Positions 1-12,060 of a stretch of 64,000 nt of DNA are shown piece by piece. The stretch covers positions 620,001 to 684,000 of the forward strand of contig CAUJRU010000137.1 in assembly GCA_963277665.1 (NCBI GenBank), in the 5' to 3' direction. A program made the position numbers and the translations under genes. Origin of the DNA: Viscum album (taxonomy: Eukaryota; Streptophyta; Magnoliopsida; Santalales; Viscaceae). Below the pieces are notes generated by a model, which saw only the letters and a program-made list of their open reading frames with translations, did not search any database and had not been told where the DNA came from. The stretch's first letter is position 1; the number at the start of each line of letters is the position of its first letter.

Positions 1-155
1 TCCATAGAGTGGAACCCCCTGATGGACTAAGGCATGGGACCTCTATCCACCTATAGAGTGGAACCCTCCTGTCAGGATATAGCATGTGCCTTATATCTAT
101 CTATTGAGTATAACTCTCTTGTAGTATCAGGTCACAGGTCCTCTACCTATAGATA
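1..155. repeat. Degenerate ~52-bp tandem repeat, about 3 units
   Basis: Three imperfect units begin with variants of ATAGAGTGGAACCC (near 1, 53 and 106) and continue with a GGACCTCTA-like segment. The array is cut by the window edge, so the true copy number is unknown. A related CTATAGAGGTAAGC phrase recurs near 885, suggesting the same decayed element extends through this region. Confidence 0.5.
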
Positions 156-1920
156 ATTTCCGCTTGAATGTGTGACACAGTGGTGAGGTGTTTCCCCATA
201 TGGATGTTTCTTCAGAAAAACACGCGAGATGTTGAGCATCATTGATGGACCTCTTGAAACTATTGGCACTCTTTCCTGGGTTGGGCTATGAGATGGAGAT
301 CATCTCTCTCTCATTTGGGTTTCTTTTATGAGCATATATATATTTGTATCTTTATGGTAGTATTTTTTAACTCTCTTGTTATGGGTTGAGTTGTCTACTT
401 ATATCGTGTCTCCTATTCCCCCCCCCCTCCCACCCTCGACTTTTAGGGCATCCTCTTGGGTATGTATATACTCACCTCTGCATGGGAATTTCTCGCACGT
501 GTCGTTTCTTATGCATATGATAGATAGGTCGATGGTGATTATAGAGGAGCATAGGGATACCCTGATACATTTGACCATGTACGGTAATCAGAACTTGGAG
601 ATTCTGAATCGGGCTCTCTCATCATTTACTTTCCAGTTATTGTCAAGTTGGGACATCTTTTTGTTTGAGCATGAATTTACCACTTTTTCCTTATCAGTTT
701 ACGTTTTCATACTCATGTATTTCTTGGAGGTTTTACATTCATGGTTTATTCCATAAATTTTTCATCTTTTATTATTATTAATCATCACTTCTTTATGGAG
801 ATGATTGTGTGTGTGTAGGTATTTAAGCAAAGGTCTCTCATATTAGTTATGTCTTTCAGTGCTTGTGGTCAACCTCTAACCTATAGAGGTAAGCTTGGGA
901 TATTTGCGGCTTGATCCTCATTGGGTCGTGTTGTGACAATACCTAAGATCCACTTGAATGATGTCTTATTCCCCTATCTTGGTTTGATAAAATAGTTATC
1001 TTTTAGAAATAAAAACTCATATTCAACTAATTGTCTTTATTATAAATGATATTCAATGGATTCGATTGCAAAGTAAAACATTAAATATAAATAAAATAAA
1101 ACTATTAATGTATAAAATTATAAAAATAAATATGGATCAAAAAAATCCACAATTTTAAACATAATTATCTAAAACAACAAAATTTAATAATAAAATAATA
1201 AATTTAAAAGTCAAGGTTAGGTTTAAAAAACACTTATCTTTTTCATTTTCAGAATGAATGAGTCGTTTATTTTATTTTATTCATAATTTTAAAATAATTC
1301 ATAACATGTTTTAAAATAATGAAATAATGGAATATTATCTAAAAACATTGTTAAATTTATATAATCTAATAGATTTTATAATAAAAATTTAAAATTTTAA
1401 AACAACAATTATTTTTAAAAACTAAATCAAGTGTAGTGTTTTTAGTAGTTAACTGCATTCATAAAGTATTCCAATGTAATTTCTTTCTTTCTATTAAGAA
1501 CCAAAACACTTAGATAGAAATAATTTTAATGTTCAAAAATTTAGTTTTGATTTTTATTTTAAAAAATAAAAAAATGAAAAACTAAAAAAACATTAAAAAA
1601 CATACGGATGAAAGATGAGATAAAAAATTAGTTAAAAAATTAAACCTTAAATATAGCATGTGAATCAAAATTTATTGAATGGAAATTTGATCGAACAATT
1701 AACATAATACAAACATTATATAAAAATGAATAAAACCATGAGATGAAGATAAACCATAGGTAGATTGGAAATCTCAAATATCGGATGAATCAACAATCCG
1801 TAATCAATTCAAATAATATCTGAAATATTATAAAAAAAAAATTTAATATAAATAAAAAACCTAAAAAAATAATAATATTGATAAATCTTGTTATAAAAAT
1901 ATTAAAAAAAACTACTTATG
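156..1920. other. Decayed repeat DNA and AT-rich spacer, no gene recognised
   Basis: One 126-codon open stretch lies at 376-756 (+). It shows no domain I recognise; a segment rich in Ile, Glu and His near its middle could be a remnant of a gypsy gag, but this is weak. From about 980 to 1920 the sequence is very AT-rich, with A and T runs and short imperfect repeats and no coding signal. I see no TSD or terminal repeat that would define an element here. Confidence 0.5.
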
Positions 1921-2446
1921 ATAGGAAATGAGGAAGGCATCACCGCATTAGTGATATGCAGTGGGAGAAGGGAGTGTGGCACGGTCGTGGTGTTGGCTGG
2001 CGGTGTTGGTGGCAGAGGGAGACTGGGATAGAGTATGAGGGAAAAGTGGGGGAAGCCTCTGATTGAATATTGGGAGTTAGGTGGGGGGAGAGGTAGTAGT
2101 CTTCATGACCACACAGGAGGCAACAAAGAAGGGTAGGAATAAAGAAGAAGGCTGAGTTGGGCAGGCCGATGAGGCTGCATCACTATGGAAGGTGAGGAGA
2201 TACGGACTGCAGCTATTCTTCCAAGGGTTGTGGCTGCCTCTTCTGTGGCATTTCCCCCTCTGCAGGTTGGTTCCCAAGCCCAATGGCTTGCTGGGCTTTC
2301 CCTTGGGTCGGCCCTATCAATAGTAATCCAAGCAGTTGTGATCTCCCATACATAACCCTGATATGTAGCAACTCATACCCCACTTGAACCACAACCCAGC
2401 TCTAAACTAGACTATCGTTGATCAGAGAACCAGCACAAGACCAGGT
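1921..2446. repeat. Left part of a dispersed host repeat (copy 1)
   Basis: The stretch from about 2300 to 2446 aligns by eye with 42110-42167 joined to 46773-46852; both contain a variant of CTCATNCCCCACTTNRACCACAACCCA. It is therefore one copy of a repeat whose second copy lies at 42-48 kb. In this copy the family C element is inserted at 2447; in the other copy that point is uninterrupted. The part from 1921 to about 2300 is G-rich and unclassified. Confidence 0.55.
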
Positions 2447-2848
2447 TTTGGGGGCCACTCCCAAATTTGGGAGTCATCAATGGGAGGTTTTTTGTCAGCA
2501 ACAACCGGTGCGGGTTTTTCTTTGGTGGGCAGCCGACCACGGACAAGCAGCAGGCGACGAGAGCTTTCTTCAAGGGTAGATGAACTACCCACCAACCCTT
2601 GGAATCATTGGATTTATTTTCTCTATTTAACACTATAAAATCCCATGAGTTTGTAATGAGAGAAATTTGATGAAATCGGTGTGTATGTTGTAATCCTCCG
2701 ATGAGAACCGGAGAGAAGTGAATATAGAAATGGACCCTTCTCCCGTGGACGTAGGCATACTGCCGAACCACGTAAATTTTGTGTGTTCTTCTATTTTTGT
2801 TGTTTTTTTGTTATTTGTGGTGCCACGCACCTTTGTTGCACCCTTAAA
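2447..2848 (+). repeat. 5' LTR of family C copy 1
   Basis: It is 402 bp and matches the 3' LTR at 4843-5244 throughout, including a GTGGACGTAGGCATACTGCC segment in U5 and the GTGCCACGCACC phrase near the end. Terminal TG and CA are both eroded in this copy. The TATA-like CACTATAAAATC at 2631-2642 would set the R start. Confidence 0.85.
2631..2642 (+). promoter_or_regulatory. TATA-like box in the family C 5' LTR
   Basis: CACTATAAAATC lies about 215 bp before the LTR end, the usual place for a Copia promoter. The equivalent in copy 2 reads CTATAAAATGGG on the minus strand (42382-42393 and about 46579-46590). Confidence 0.5.
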
Positions 2849-2850
2849 AG

Positions 2851-2862
2851 TGGTATTAGAGG
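2851..2862 (+). other. Primer-binding site, initiator tRNA-Met type
   Basis: TGGTATTAGAGG lies two bases after the 5' LTR. It is one base off TGGTATCAGAGG, which is present in copy 2 and matches the usual plant tRNA-iMet primer site. Confidence 0.75.
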
Positions 2863-3379
2863 AAACCGGAGGGTGGGAGTTTGAAACGGCAAGGTGACAA
2901 TGAGTTTTCCGATGACTGGAAAATTGAAAGTGGTAGAAAAAAATTTTCGAGCCCAGATCCGTGAATAGGATGACAAGATGATTTTAATGGCATAAACAGT
3001 GTTGAAAACGAAGTTGAAACGAGCCCTATAGAGCCGATCAAAGTTTCGGTCAAACCACGGGTGAATAGTAACCCGTTCCAGAGAAGACGATATTGTTCAT
3101 GCCACCAGCAAAATTCTCAGTGAGATTCCAGCAGGTGCTCTGGCATACTGCATCAATGTCACGTCATCGCCACGTCAGCAGGCAATCTAGAACGTTGAAT
3201 TTATTTTGGCAATGTTTCGGCCAATCGGACTCTGATTTCGACAATCCATGAGTCAATTCCCACTATTTCAACCGTTCCAAATGCATCTTTACGGTTATAT
3301 TTTCATATTTTGTACTCCATCAAGTGATATCGAAGATGTACGACATCAACGGTGGTGATTTTGTTTTTCGACATCGACG

Positions 3380-4830
3380 ATGGCTGGTGGCGATGCACTG
3401 CCAAAATTTGACATCGAGAAGTTCGATGGTCAAAACAATTTCGGCTTGTGGCAAAGCAAAATGAAAGATATTCTTATGCTGTAGGACATGATCAGACCAT
3501 TGATCGGAGAAAAGCCTGAGACAACCAGTGACGATGATTGGGAAGATCTCGAGATGCGGGTCGTCAGCACAATTCGAATGTGTCTAGCTAATGACGTAAA
3601 ATACTCGGTGTTGGATAAGACCTCACCAAAGGAGATCTGGAAGAAGTTGGAGTAGAAATATATGTTGAAGTCTCTCACCAACAAATTATTTCTAAAGAAG
3701 AAATTGTACCAGTTTTAGATAGATGAAGGAACAAATTTGTTGGATCATGCTAACAAATTCAACAAGATCCTGATGCAATTATTGGGGCTCGGTGTGAAGT
3801 TTGGAGAGGAAGACAAAGAACTTTTTATTTTTTTTCATCTCTACCAAGTTCATTTGATGGACTTGTGTTTTCATTGCTCGTGGGGAAGGAAACATTGAAG
3901 CTGGGCAAGGTGATGGCGTCACTTCATGATTCAGAGGCATTCCAAAGACCCTCGACGCATTCAGGCGAGAAAATCATGGTGATGCAAGATGATCATCGTG
4001 GGAGGAGTTGACATCAGAAGTAAGGAGGTAAAGAATGGTGTCCAAAATCGAGGGGACGTGATCCTAGAAAAATCACGTGTTTATAGTGCAATAAAAAGGG
4101 TCACTATTGATGTGACTGTGGAGAGCGCAAATGTTACATTTCTAGGAAAGAGAAGGATGAAGAGAAGGTTGAAAACATCACAGAATGATCAACATATGAT
4201 GAAGTCTATGTGGCAACGAGAATCTCGCACTCAGATAAGAGAGTTGAATGGGGAGAAGTGCAGTGTCATTACTGCAAAAGATACAGGCACATGAAGCGGG
4301 AATGTCAATTTTTTAAAATGAAAAATGATCAGGCTCAAAATCCAAAGGAATACGGATGGGTATTGGATTCAGGGAGCTCAACACACATATGTACGATGAA
4401 AGGTGCATTTCATACTTTTCAGAAGGTGGAAGATTTGGTGAGACTTGGTGATGGGTCAACATGCGAGGTTTAAGGAGTTGGGATGGTTAAATTGAATACA
4501 CCCAATGGAGGATTATGTAAATTGGCTAACGTGAAATTCATTCTGAGGATGATATATAACTTGGTATAATTAAGTAGGATCGATGAGAGAGGGTACAAGA
4601 TTTACATAGCGGGTGGGGTGTTGTAAGTCTCACGTGGGGATGCAACAATACTTACTGGGAAAGAGTCCCAAGTGGTGTATCATTTATTGGGGACCGCATT
4701 CAGCCTGATATTGATTGATGAAAGTAGAAGTTCCACGTCATCTAGCATGAAGAAGCATGTTCGATTTCTTGATGAATTTTTCAACACCTTCAAGGAGACT
4801 GAAGGTCTGATCCTACCCCAAATTGGGCAT
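3380..4830 (+). pseudogene. Copia gag and aspartic protease remnant
   Basis: The start ATG at 3380 is followed by a Copia-type gag opening (FDIEKFDGQNNFGLW). Frame 2 continues past TAG stops at 3482, 3653 and 3716. A CCHC zinc knuckle (CHYCKRYRHMKREC) lies near 4260-4310. It is followed by the protease motif WVLDSGSSTHIC near 4357-4392 and by LVRLGDGSTCEV near 4434-4470. The frame then decays through KKHVRFLDEFF near 4747-4779 and stops just before the polypurine tract. Copy 2 retains a second, upstream knuckle (CFWCEKKGHYKSDC) that is scrambled here. The frame is not functional as it stands. Confidence 0.8.
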
Positions 4831-4842
4831 GAGGAGGAAATT
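4831..4842 (+). other. Polypurine tract of family C copy 1
   Basis: GAGGAGGAAATT abuts the 3' LTR. In copy 2 the same place reads GAGGGGGAGATT on the minus strand. It primes plus-strand DNA synthesis in LTR elements. Confidence 0.7.
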
Positions 4843-5244
4843 TGTGGGGGTCACTCCCAAATTTGGGAATCATCAACGAGAGGTTTTTTGTCGACAACAA
4901 CTGGTGCGGGTTTTTCTTTGGTGGGCAGCCAACCATGGATGAGTAGCAGGCGGCGGGAGGTTTCTTCAAGGGTAGATAAACTATCCACCAACCCTTGGCA
5001 ACACTGGATTTATTTTCCCTATTTAAAGGGATTAAATTCCATGAGTTTGTAATGAGATAAATATGTTGAAATCGGTGTGTATGTTGTAATCCTCTAACAA
5101 GAACTGGAGAGAAGTGAATAGAGAAACGTCCTCTTCTCTTGTGGACGTAGGCATACTGCCGAACCATGTAAATTTTGTGTGTTCTTCTGTTTTCTCTGTT
5201 TTTGTGTGATTTTCAGTGCCACGCACCCCCGTTGTTCCCTTACA
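4843..5244 (+). repeat. 3' LTR of family C copy 1
   Basis: 402 bp, beginning TGTGGGGGTCACTCCC and ending TTACA. It keeps the GTGGACGTAGGCATACTGCC segment. It is visibly diverged from the 5' LTR at many positions, so this copy is older than copy 2. Confidence 0.85.
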
Positions 5245-6748
5245 TAGGTAACAACCAGCGAGGATCCTTCAATATACTACTCGGCCAATGAATTCAGGGT
5301 CCACAAACACCAACAAATCAACAAATGTGTTCTATTGACATAGCTTGGACTTCCTTCAAACACATAGTCTTCAGCAGTGAATCAGGCACACAAGAGCAAC
5401 CAACAGCACTGAACATGCCTTCATTTCAGTGTAAAAATAGTGGGAAAAATTTTCTTGATTCGGACTATCAATCGCATCTAGATTTTGGAATTCTAAGCGA
5501 GCAGCGAACCTCCCATCATGCCTCCAGTTTTGCAGTTTCCCAAACACAGTTCCAAGATAATCATCCCAAGACAACACGAACATGAGGGACCTTCAAACCA
5601 GCACTGAGTAGATGGATTCTAGCAGCGCCTGTCTCTAATGAACCGAGGCCAGGATTTCTAAAGTCCCCCTTTTGAAGTAGTTATGCACTTTTTAGATTTG
5701 CGCATACCTCTTCATCTGGAGAGGGAAAGTCAGCGGTTGAACTTTCTCAAGCGGTGATCGGATGGTAGATAATGAAACAATAAATCCTTCATTAGCCTAG
5801 CGGGCCACTCCATTCTAGCCTAACACATCTGTTATTCAACCCAACCTAGCTGCATTATTGGTTTTTAGTCCTAAATATTTGTCCATGTCCAAAAAATCCC
5901 ATCATCATATTACCTTCATTTATCAAAATAAAAATACATTTTTAGGTAGTATAAAAATTCAAATATATGTAACAATTCAAATTTAAACTGAATTTTCAAT
6001 TTAAATTCAAAATATATCCAGGATACACAAAACACAATCATTTTGAAAATAATTTTTAAATGAGATCAAAATAAATTTCCACTTGAGCATTCAAATTTGA
6101 AATGATGTTTATCACATTAAATTATACATATTAAACCAAATTCTATTTATTTTCTTGAAACACATGAAAACACAAAAATGTGATTAATACTCAGTTTATA
6201 ATGTGAAATGAGTGGTTTGAATCAATTAATTTCAAATAAAATAATCAATAAAATTAGGTTTTACCACACTCCCAATTTTACTTTTAACACTCTAGGAAAA
6301 AATCATAGCCAAATTCCACACATAAATTAAAAATGAGAAAAAAATAGATTCCTTTCAAAATAAAAACCATCATGTTTTGTTTATGAAATTAAATTTCCCC
6401 CTACTTATTTTCTATCATATTTAAATTAATTCAACCTCAAGTATCCATCCATGCAGCTCGTACAAACTACTTTCTAAGGAGAATTTTTAGCTCATCTCTC
6501 AAGTGCAAAAAGTATGCAAAGTTTTGCACATCTCAGGGTCATGCATGGAATTCCATTGGATTAATAAAATTCTCACTTATCCACAAAAGAGATGAAGAAA
6601 AATGTGCCAATATGGAGGATTTTTAGGGTTTTCTTGAAGTCTAGGGGTTAGTGGATAAGATTTTACAAACAAAAGGATAAAATAAAGAGGTTTTTCCCTT
6701 AGAATAAAATAGATGGTCAATCATGAAAAAGTAATGAAGATTTCTCTC
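5245..6748. repeat. Right part of the dispersed host repeat (copy 1), AT-rich
   Basis: From about 5320 to 6255 this aligns with 46870-48035: both carry variants of ACTTCCTTCAAACACNTAGTC, the CTTCATTTCAG phrase, and AAATCATTTAATNNAATCAATAAAAT near the end. Short open frames at 5325-5585 have no recognisable product. The final 490 bp (6256-6748) have no partner in the window. Element A is inserted after 6748. Confidence 0.6.
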
Positions 6749-8209
6749 TATTAGGTCCACTAGGATAGATACCCAGAGGGGGGGTGAATCAGGGTATTAA
6801 AACAATTGTCCCTCTTGATCTTGTTTTTTTGTTAGACAAAACTCTCTCCTCTCTCTCCTTACTATTGTAGAGTATAAAAGAATCTTAAAGAACACACAGG
6901 ACACAACAATTTTACTTGGTTCACCCTCACTGGGCTACGTCCAAGAAGCATACACTGGCGATGTTCCGATATACCAAATCTACTATAAGTGTACTATAGT
7001 TTACAAGTTTGGAGTGGACTCATTGTCCCTCCTGGTTTACAACCACTCACAATTTGAGAACTCACTACTCTATCAACTGAAGTGAGCTCACTGCTTCTTC
7101 ATAAGATCCACTCATAGTTTATAGAGCTGTAGGTCTCTTCATTATCACTAATGAATGCATCCTCCACTGTATGTAGATGCTCTATTGAAGTCCAAATTTC
7201 ATCCACTGATGAATACCCCTTTTCCATTGATCACTGGGCAACACCCTTTGGAAATACCTTCGCAAAGCACCCTACTTCACAAAGCTCCCAATTTCGTGAA
7301 GCTCAAATAAGTCTTCGTGAAGTTTTTGCCTCTCTGTGAAGCACACACCTTCACAGATCTCACTACCTCATGGAGCACACTACTTCCTGGATCTCAAAAC
7401 TTCACAAAGATTAGGCCATTGTAGAGCACAATCCATTTCCAAGCGACTTCCTTCATGAAGCTCACTGAGCCAACGCGGAACACACCTCTTTCGCAGAGCT
7501 AGATTAACCGCCGCGAAGCTCCTTCTTTTATGAAACTCCCTGCTCTGCAAATCTCCTTCAAAATTCAAGAGCAAAAAAAATTTATATGGAAAACTCTCTA
7601 ATTCTCTTGAGGGGGTCGAGGTATATTTATAGGTTATTCCATCGACCCTCAAACCTTCCGTGTGAAGTCCGCGCCACGTCAGCTCAAATCACAAAGCTCT
7701 GAAATTAAATTCTCTCTATATAGAAAAGCACCAAGGAAGTTTTTAGATCGTAGAGCTCATCGTAATCACGGAGTATTCTATCAATTCCTTCATGCCGCCG
7801 CCAAAAAGCTTCACCACAATGCACTTCACCTCTGCTGTTCGCGAAGCTCATTGTAATCGCAAAGAACACCATCAACATTCTTCATGTCTTTGCGAAATCC
7901 ACATCAAGAATCCCATATTTGAAAAACTCATGCCTTTTCCATATTTTGATGAGATCTTCACAAAAATCCATATTTCACGATGATCACAAAACTCCAAATT
8001 TTGGCAAACACTAGAAAACGACACCACCTTGTTTCTGCTCTTTTTGTACTGCCTCCAGATCATCCATTCCTTTGTCATGGTTCTTTTTCAACATGGATTG
8101 TCAACAACATCTCTGGAACTCGACAATTCACCATGGAAACCAGCTTTGTCAACAAACATAGCCCACCCAAAAATGTTGTGATGTTACCTTTAGGTATTTT
8201 TTTCCAACA
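6749..8209 (-). repeat. 3' LTR of element A
   Basis: 1,461 bp, reading TATTAGGTCCACTAG at the low end (TG eroded) and ending TTTCCAACA. It pairs with 20277-21760 along its whole length. The minus-strand TATA box is at 7621-7632. Many copies of a motif like TTCGCGAAGCTC lie between 7290 and 7900, more decayed than in the 5' LTR. Confidence 0.88.
7621..7632 (-). promoter_or_regulatory. TATA box in element A 3' LTR
   Basis: The minus strand reads CCTATAAATATACC here. The same place in the 5' LTR (21151-21162) reads CTATAAATAGA. This fixes the element's direction. Confidence 0.55.
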
Positions 8210-8224
8210 ATCTCCCCCTTTGGG
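8210..8224 (-). other. Polypurine tract of element A
   Basis: The minus strand reads CCCAAAGGGGGAGAT immediately before the 3' LTR start TGTTGG. Confidence 0.7.
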
Positions 8225-8876
8225 TTTGTTGATAACTCTTCTTAGAAACATTTTCTACACTTTTCTACCTCATTGAGTCTCCTTCCAACATCTACTATCC
8301 TTCGCCTCTTGCAATTCAGATAGCGACCAAAGATTCACTCACCACATACTCTAAGCCTACAAGAGAAATGATTGACATGAGAAACAAGAGTATTATGAAA
8401 AGTTCTTCAATGAATCATTTCATTTTAGACACTAATTGTTGACACCAAACTGATACCAATTGCTAAAATGATACCAATTGTTTATCGTTGGAAACCTTCT
8501 CACACTATTCCAACATCACTCTTCTACTTTTATCATGATCCTTAGCTATTGTGATATCTATTATTTGATTGATCGCTTCTAGCATCATCAGATTCAAAAC
8601 TCTCCTCCTATCTCATTAATCTCCCCCTATCTCACTGCTCCACCTGTCAGTTTCTCCCCGTGTCTTTGACTAAGACATTTTCTCCCTTCCTTAGCCACGG
8701 TTTTTCCCCCTTGAGAAGTCACTATTTCTCTCCCTTTGTCAACGGACCCAAAGGCCACTCCTTTGTTATATGAAACATTGTAAAAAACACAAATTAACAC
8801 ATTAGTGAAAAACATAGCATACCTTAGGGAGAGGGGGGTGGGTCCCATATCCACACTTTTTCAAGTGCGGGGAGTC
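8225..8876 (-). other. Element A 3' untranslated region
   Basis: About 650 bp between the RNase H remnant and the polypurine tract. It contains a C-rich/T-rich segment at 8620-8740 and no recognisable domain. Confidence 0.5.
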
Positions 8877-10330
8877 GACTAGACTCCCAGAGCCAGTCTA
8901 TGTCTCTCAAAAGCTTCCTTGGGTAGGGTTTTTATCAGAATGCCTACAACCTGTAGTTCTGTAGGAATATACTCCAACTTCACGATTCCCGGATCAACCT
9001 TCTCCTTTATAAAATGATATTTTATCTCAATGTTCTTTGTCCTTGAGTGATAGATGGGATTTTTGCTGGGATTTATAGCACTTGAGTTATCGCATTGGAT
9101 TCTGATCAGAGACTTCACTTAAAATATCATATCATCAAGTTGTTGCTTCATCCGTAATAATTGAGTGCATGCTTGAGTGGCCGCAATATACTCAGCTTAT
9201 GCGGTGCTCAATGAAATGTAATCTTGTTTCTTGCTCAGCCAAGAAATACACAATCCACCAAGATAGAAAGCATCTCCTGACATTGATTTCCTATCATCCG
9301 TTGAACTGGCCCGATCTGCATCGGTATATCTCAATAAATCTAACTAAGATTTGTCACTATATATCAAGCTAAAATCCATTGTTCCCTTGATATACTGAAG
9401 TATTATTTTCACTGCAAGCATGTGGCTTTCCTTGGGATTACTTTGATATCGCGTTGCTTGGCATGTGGCGAATACAATGTCAGGCCTTGTCGCAGTCAAG
9501 TACAGCAAACTTACAATGATTTGCCTATATTCTATGATATTAACTACATTTCCATCCTCATCTTTAGAAAGTTTCATCCAGGTAGAAACTGAAGTCTTCA
9601 TTTCCTTGGAATTTTCCATTCCAAATCTCCTCAGAAATTCCTTAGCATATTTGAATTGAGAAATTGTAGTACCATTCCTTCCTTGTGACACCTATAAACC
9701 ATGGAAAACTTCATCTCTCCAATCATTGACATTTCGAACTCACTTTTCATGAATTCGGAAAATTGTCTGCACTGAGCTTCATCTAATTCGCCAAATATTA
9801 TGTCATCAACATAAACCAGCACCATCATCCTTTGATTACTGTCATTGTTGAAATAGAGATTGTAATCAACTCCCCCATGTTGGAAACCAAGCTTCTTCAA
9901 ATACTGTTCAAGCCTTGAGTACCGTGATCTTGGTGCTTGTTTTAGCCCATACAACGCCTTCTTCAGTCGAAAAACCTTGTTCTCATCCTCATGAATGAGA
10001 AAACCATCTGGTTATTCGATATACACTTCTTCCTCCAGAACCCCATTCAAGAATGCTGATTTTACATCCATCTGGAACACTTTGAACTTCTGTTTCACTA
10101 CAATGGCTTGGAATAATTTGATTGTCTCCAGCCTTGTAACCAGTGAAAATGTCTCATCAACATCTATTCCCTATATCTGGAAGTATCCTTTTCACACTAG
10201 TCACGCTTTGTTTCGGATCAATATGTCATCTTTATTCATCTTGTTGTGATAGACCCATTTAGTCTCGATGACATTTTTATTTGTTGGCCTTAAAACAATC
10301 TCCCATGTCTGATTATTCTCAATCTGGTCT
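8877..10330 (-). pseudogene. Copia reverse transcriptase and RNase H remnant (element A)
   Basis: Reading the minus strand downward, the linker and RT entry motif (QMDVKSAFLNGVL) fall near 10040-10080. The segment from 9954 reads MYGLKQAPRSRYS and contains the intact catalytic box LVYVDDIIFG near 9795-9825. A frameshift near 9690 leads into the TATRPDIVFA region (about 9465-9495). RNase H follows (DDRKSMSGDAFYLGG near 9260-9310; SKNPIYHSRTKNIEIKYHF near 9005-9065). In-frame stops include TAA near 10013. The protein is broken in at least two places. Confidence 0.85.
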
Positions 10331-11450
10331 AGCTCTTCATTCATAGCCTGAACCCGGTTTTCATCTTCAGCTGCATCAACAAAACATTTAGGCTCTACCT
10401 GAGATAAGAAATATTTCTACTGCAAATATTTCATTCTTTTCTGAACTGGAGCTGACTGATCACCAATGATATTCTTCCTGTTAATTTCAGCTTGACTTCT
10501 TGGATTTTGTGTAGATACATATTTTACTTCCTCGTTTTCATCATCAGTATCTTCTTCTGAATCAGCCTCAGCCACTTATTCTCCCCTGTGTTTCTTTCCT
10601 CCTCATCACTTTCATCAGGAAATTATTCATTGTCCTGTTGAATTCTCTCTTCATTCTCTACTATAGTGACATCATTGATCTCAACTATTTTTCCCAACCT
10701 TTTGTTAAAGCATTTGTATGCTTTTCTTTTTACTGAGTATTCAAGGAATATCCCCTCATCTCCACGCGACTCAAATTTCCTATGTTTCTCCTTTTTGAGG
10801 ATAAAGTACTTACTTCCAAATATTCTAAATTATTTCACTGTTGTCTTCTTTCCATGCCACATATCATACAGAGTCTTTCCTTCCTTTGGACACAGCAGAG
10901 TCCTGTTAGAAATGTATACTGATGTCAATACTGCTTCCTTCCAAAATTTCATTGGTAAGTCTTTTTCTATAAGCATCATTCTGGCCTTTTTGTTGATGAT
11001 CTGATTTCTCTTTTCAACCAATCCATTCTTTTGGGGAGTTCTCATTGAGGAAACTTAATTCCTTATCTCGTGTTTCTCAAGATAGTCATCCACCTGACTG
11101 TTTGTGAATTCTGTACCATTATCAATATGAAACTTCCAAATTATCTATCCAAACATCCTTCCACACTCCCTACGGTACTATTTTAAGCATCTAAACACAT
11201 CAGACTTATGGTCAATAACAAATACTCATTCCATTCTGCTAGTCATCAATGAAAAGAATATAGTACCTTTTTCTGTAAATAGATCTTGGTGTGATAGGCC
11301 CAAAAACATCAGCATACACCAATTCAAGCACTCTTGTTGACTTATTTTCCTTTTCCTTATACATATTTATGATGAGCTTCCCTTGTTGACATGCATCGCA
11401 CGTGTGAGTACGATCATGTGATATCTTAGGGAGGTCTCTTCTTCTTCTTG
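10331..11450 (-). pseudogene. Copia integrase remnant (element A)
   Basis: The minus strand shows the zinc-binding end THTCDACQQGK near 11365-11400, then VYADVFGPITPRS. Catalytic residues are visible as the D of that motif, the D of IDNGTEFTN near 11100-11135, and the E of LVEKRNQIINKKARMML near 10965-11020. The best-preserved piece is 10830-11045. Several stops and frameshifts separate these pieces. The acidic linker to reverse transcriptase covers about 10340-10700. Confidence 0.82.
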
Positions 11451-12060
11451 AGAATATTAAATGGTGAGTTTCTTCATGGCCTTGAATGTCACTTATTTAG
11501 ATTTCACTTTTTCCACAACATAGTTATCATCATTTCTCATTTTATATGCAATAAGGGTGTTGTGTAGGTTATCCAATGTTAGCTCTTTTGGGTCTTTATC
11601 TTCCAAAATTGAAACTTTTGGATTGAACCGAGGTGGAAGTTTCCTCAAGATGCGCTTCACAATATTTATGTCTTCAATAACTTATCAAAGACCTTGCATG
11701 TATTCCACTACAACATTTACCCTATCAAAGAATGCATCAACAGACTCATTGGGGTTCATTATCATATCTTCATACTTGTTCCACAACACTTGTAGATTTT
11801 TCGCTCTGACCTTTTTATCTCTTTCATATATATTCAATAGTTTTTCCCACATGGTGTGTCATGTTTTTCATGACGTCACCATCATATAGATAGCATTGGA
11901 TAGGGATCCCCCTAAATCATTAATTACCTTGTAATAAACATCCAATTCTATATTCTCAGCTTTCGATAATGCACCTGATTCATGCTCAAATTTACCCAAA
12001 AGAAGAAGGTAGGACGGTCCTTGTAGTCTAGTTTGGGTTGTTGAATCCTCAGAGACCTAA
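11451..12060 (-). pseudogene. Copia gag remnant, C-terminal half (element A)
   Basis: The minus strand reads a UBN2/retrotransposon-gag type segment: HTMWEKLLNIYERD (about 11820-11860), ESVDAFFDRVNVVVEYM near 11700-11750, and RILRKLPPRFNPKVSILED near 11600-11660. It ends near 11470 and integrase sequence begins within about 50 bp, so the CCHC knuckle and protease expected between them are missing. Confidence 0.78.

Larger units (their letters stand above)
2447..5244 (+). mobile_element. Family C gag-protease-only Copia-like retrotransposon, copy 1
   Basis: A complete but decayed LTR element: 5' LTR 2447-2848, primer site 2851-2862, leader, gag and protease reading frame about 3380-4800, polypurine tract 4831-4842, and 3' LTR 4843-5244. 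Flanking pentamers are CAGGT (2442-2446) and TAGGT (5245-5249), a TSD with one change. Integrase, reverse transcriptase and RNase H are absent, and the coding region runs straight into the polypurine tract. Copy 2 at 42168-46772 has exactly the same layout, so this is the family's structure and not a private deletion. Mobilisation would need proteins from another Copia element (inference). Confidence 0.85.
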
